A DNA stretch of 64,000 nucleotides from Acetobacter garciniae (GTDB lineage: Bacteria > Pseudomonadota > Alphaproteobacteria > Acetobacterales > Acetobacteraceae), in contig NZ_JAFVMH010000004.1 of the NCBI RefSeq assembly GCF_017377735.1, forward strand, positions 186,001 through 250,000, written 5' to 3'. The notes below the pieces were generated by a model that worked only from the letters and a program-made list of their open reading frames with translations, was not told the origin of the DNA and searched no databases. A program made the position numbers and the translations under genes. The stretch's first letter is position 1, and the number at the start of each line of letters is the position of its first letter. This document shows positions 61,897 through 64,000 of the stretch, one piece after another.

Positions 61897-63072
61897 TCAG
61901 CTACGGCAACTGTCAAACAGCCGGGCGAGAAAGGCCTCATACAATGCGAGTTGCGAGCCTTCGATGAACTCGTCAGGCACATGGGCCTGCGCGATGGAGC
62001 CCGGCCCGCAGATTATCGTGGGAATGCCCGCACCTTGCTGGAACAGCCCGCCCTCCGTGCCGAACGCCACCTTGATCACCTCATGGTTGCCGACCAGCCG
62101 CGTCATGGCCTGCACGATGGGGGCATCAATCGGGGTCTCTACCCCCGGAAAGGCCGCAATCGGCGTGAAGACGATATTCGCCGCTGCATCGACCGCCCGC
62201 ATCTGCGGTATGAGTGTCTCTTCCGCATAGCGGCGCACGTCGGCCACCAGCGCGGCCGGGTCATCCTGGGCAATGGTGCGGAATTCGAACTCGAACCCGA
62301 AATGCTCGGGCACCATGTTAAGCTGCGTGCCCCCAGCCGCGACCCCCACATGGGCGGTGGAATGCGGGGGATCGTACATGGGATCCTGTGCCTGCCGGGC
62401 CAGCTTGCGACCGATATCCTGAATATAGACGATCAGCCGGGCACCATATTCGATGGCGTTGACGAATTCGGGCGCGCGGGCCGAATGGCCCGGTGTGCCG
62501 GTCACGCTGACCGCAACCGCCTGCTTGGCCTTGTGGCCGATACACAGGTGAAGCAGGGTCGGCTCACCCACGATGCACCCGATGGGCGGTGCCGACAGTT
62601 CGCGCGCGCAGGCCACCAGATCGTCCGCGCCGGTGCAGCCAAGTTCTTCATCATAGCTGAAGGCAAAATGCACCGGGCGTTCAAGCGGCAGCCGGGCAAG
62701 CTCCGGGGCCATGCCGATGCAGCAGGCAAGAAAACCCTTCATGTCACAGCAGCCGCGGCCGTAGAACCGGCCCGCTTTTTCGGTGAGTTGATGCGGCGGC
62801 ACGGTCCAGTCCTGGCCCTCGGTCGGAACGGTATCGGTATGCCCGGACAGGACCCAGCCCGACACATCACGCGGGCCAAATGTTGCCCATAATGCGGCCT
62901 TGCCCGGCTGGTGCGGTGCGGGCAGCCGGGTGCACTGCGCCCCCAGACTGGTGAATTCCCGCTCGGCCCAATCAATCAGCGCCAGGTTGGACAGGGTGCT
63001 GGTCGTATCGAACCCGATCAGCGTCCGCAATGCCGCAACCGTGCGGGCCGAGGGGCGCGATGTCATATCCAT
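61897..63072 (-). CDS. argE: Acetylornithine deacetylase-like (ArgE, M20 family)
   Basis: A 391-residue deacetylase with an intact binuclear metal site: LSGHTDTVP (His, Asp), YGRGCCDMKG (Asp), FSYDEELGC (Glu-Glu) and a C-terminal His region (GPGSIAQAHVPDE). It fits ArgE, which releases ornithine from N-acetylornithine. The start ATG at 63070-63072 (or 63066) follows a purine-rich stretch. It lies 23 bases after a Rieske-oxygenase reductase gene and so may act on another N-acyl compound in a catabolic operon rather than in arginine synthesis. Confidence 0.82.
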   Translation of the reverse strand: MDMTSRPSARTVAALRTLIGFDTTSTLSNLALIDWAEREFTSLGAQCTRLPAPHQPGKAALWATFGPRDVSGWVLSGHTDTVPTEGQDWTVPPHQLTEKAGRFYGRGCCDMKGFLACCIGMAPELARLPLERPVHFAFSYDEELGCTGADDLVACARELSAPPIGCIVGEPTLLHLCIGHKAKQAVAVSVTGTPGHSARAPEFVNAIEYGARLIVYIQDIGRKLARQAQDPMYDPPHSTAHVGVAAGGTQLNMVPEHFGFEFEFRTIAQDDPAALVADVRRYAEETLIPQMRAVDAAANIVFTPIAAFPGVETPIDAPIVQAMTRLVGNHEVIKVAFGTEGGLFQQGAGIPTIICGPGSIAQAHVPDEFIEGSQLALYEAFLARLFDSCRS

Positions 63073-63095
63073 CTCTTTGCCTTTCGTTCTGTCTG

Positions 63096-64000
63096 TCACA
63101 GATCCAGCACCAGACGCGCGCTGGTGGCGCGCGAACAGCACAGGGCGATCTGGTCGTTCGCAGCCTGTTCCTCCGCACTCAGAAAACTGTCGCGATGGTC
63201 AGGCGTGCCCTCCAGCACCGTACACAGGCAGGTGCCGCAGATCCCCTGCTGGCAGACCGTTTCCACGCTGATCCCCGCCTGAGCCAGCGCGCCGACAATG
63301 GAGGTTCCAGGTGGCACCTGTACGCTGCGGCCGCCTGAGCGGGCAAGAACCACCTCGAACCCGCCATCGGCCCCAGCGTGTGGGGAAGCGGAAGCGGAAC
63401 CGAAGGCCTCGCGGTGGAGCGCTGCCGGGGCAAAGCCCAGGGCACGGGCGCTGGTCTCGATATGGTCCATGAAGCCCTGCGGGCCGCAGCTATAGACCTG
63501 CGCACCGGGGTTGGCCGCCAGCGCACCTGCCGCATCGAACCGGCCGGCCTTGTCCGAGGCATGGATCTGCACCCGGTGGCCAAAGGGCAGGGTCGCGATA
63601 TCTGCTGTAAACGCCGCGTCCCCTGCGCTGCGGATGCAGTAATGCAGCGTGAAGGGCTGGCCCCGCCGGTGCAGCACATGGGCCATGGCCAGCAGCGGCG
63701 TAATACCGATGCCCCCTGCCATCAGCAACACTGGACCTGCCCCCGGCGCAAGCGGGAACAGGTTGCGCGGTGCGCCAACACGGATCTCCTGCCCGGCGGC
63801 AAAACGGGCATGCAGCGTTTCGGACCCCCCGCGTGAGGGCCGGGCACGCAGCACCGCAATACGATAATGCCCACGTTCTGCCGGATCGCTGCACAGCGAA
63901 TACTGCCGCACCAGACCGGGTTCGATCTCCACATCGATATGCGCTCCGGCCTCAAAGGCAGGCAACTCCGCCCCGTCCCTGGCACACAGGTCGATAACCA
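63096..64000 (-). CDS. PDR/VanB-type oxygenase reductase, 5' end cut off
   Basis: About 300 residues are visible; the coding frame stays open through 64000, so the start lies outside. The order is FAD/FMN-binding domain (RQYSLCSDP), NAD domain (LLMAGGIGITPLLAMA, YSCGPQGFMD) and a C-terminal plant-type 2Fe-2S domain with CQQGICGTCLC and a later CC. This matches vanillate demethylase reductase (VanB) and similar partners of Rieske oxygenases. An oxygenase subunit gene is expected just beyond the right edge. An apparent TTG start at 63965 is internal to the conserved FAD domain, confirming truncation. Confidence 0.9.
   Translation of the reverse strand, partial: VIDLCARDGAELPAFEAGAHIDVEIEPGLVRQYSLCSDPAERGHYRIAVLRARPSRGGSETLHARFAAGQEIRVGAPRNLFPLAPGAGPVLLMAGGIGITPLLAMAHVLHRRGQPFTLHYCIRSAGDAAFTADIATLPFGHRVQIHASDKAGRFDAAGALAANPGAQVYSCGPQGFMDHIETSARALGFAPAALHREAFGSASASPHAGADGGFEVVLARSGGRSVQVPPGTSIVGALAQAGISVETVCQQGICGTCLCTVLEGTPDHRDSFLSAEEQAANDQIALCCSRATSARLVLDL

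Overview
The window is high-GC alphaproteobacterial DNA. Gene content (deoxysugar/exopolysaccharide genes, several TonB receptors, alternative complex III) fits the acetic acid bacteria (Acetobacteraceae, Komagataeibacter/Gluconacetobacter type). That placement is inferred from gene content and codon style, not from a marker gene. No rRNA, tRNA, CRISPR array or intact insertion sequence was seen.

Layout. (a) 1-10315: surface polysaccharide locus. A leftward unit holds an MBOAT acyltransferase, an FkbH-like HAD protein, an acyl carrier protein, an SGNH acyltransferase-like protein, a sugar epimerase and the start of rfbF. A divergent rightward unit holds an SDR, an RfbC-like epimerase, a sugar C-methyltransferase and a glycosyltransferase-like protein. 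The MBOAT/FkbH/ACP/SGNH set looks like a route that builds an ACP-bound C3 acyl group and puts it on a glycan. (b) 10385-20187: a leftward cluster of TonB receptor, NadC-type phosphoribosyltransferase, a PhnN/AMP-phosphorylase-like fusion, an SsuA/TauA-like binding protein, ATPase, two permeases and a UTRA-type GntR regulator. Read together, the enzymes could move phosphoribose from a nucleotide via ribose 1,5-bisphosphate and PRPP to a pyridine-type acid. This is the strongest candidate for an undescribed system. (c) 20782-32464: twelve tightly overlapping genes for alternative complex III (actA-F), a small membrane protein, a SCO factor and a caa3-type cytochrome c oxidase, followed upstream by a pyruvate-oxidase-like ThDP enzyme (32595-34382).

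(d) 34733-39160: MFS exporter and divergent TetR regulator, two short-chain dehydrogenase-type reductases and a SRPBCC protein. (e) 39263-46714: ureide-type catabolic module: TonB receptor, DctA-like symporter, FadR-type regulator, allantoate amidohydrolase and (S)-ureidoglycine:glyoxylate aminotransferase. A CTTGTATACAAG-type palindrome recurs at three promoters of this module, so it is probably one regulon. (f) 47076-50901: a CYP102 (P450-BM3-type) self-sufficient monooxygenase with a TetR regulator and a long perfect inverted repeat just before the P450 gene. (g) 50906-58587: TetR, class III aminotransferase, MFS, TonB receptor and an MHS-family symporter. (h) 59374-64000: an M20 homologue that has lost its metal ligands, a Gfo/Idh/MocA oxidoreductase, an ArgE-like deacetylase and a Rieske-type oxygenase reductase cut by the right edge.

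The left half (to about 34.4 kb) is biosynthesis, import and respiration in long coupled operons. The right half is a patchwork of small regulated catabolic modules, with AT-richer stretches around the P450 and the third TonB receptor, consistent with accessory DNA. Functions given are from motif recognition only; no database search was possible.
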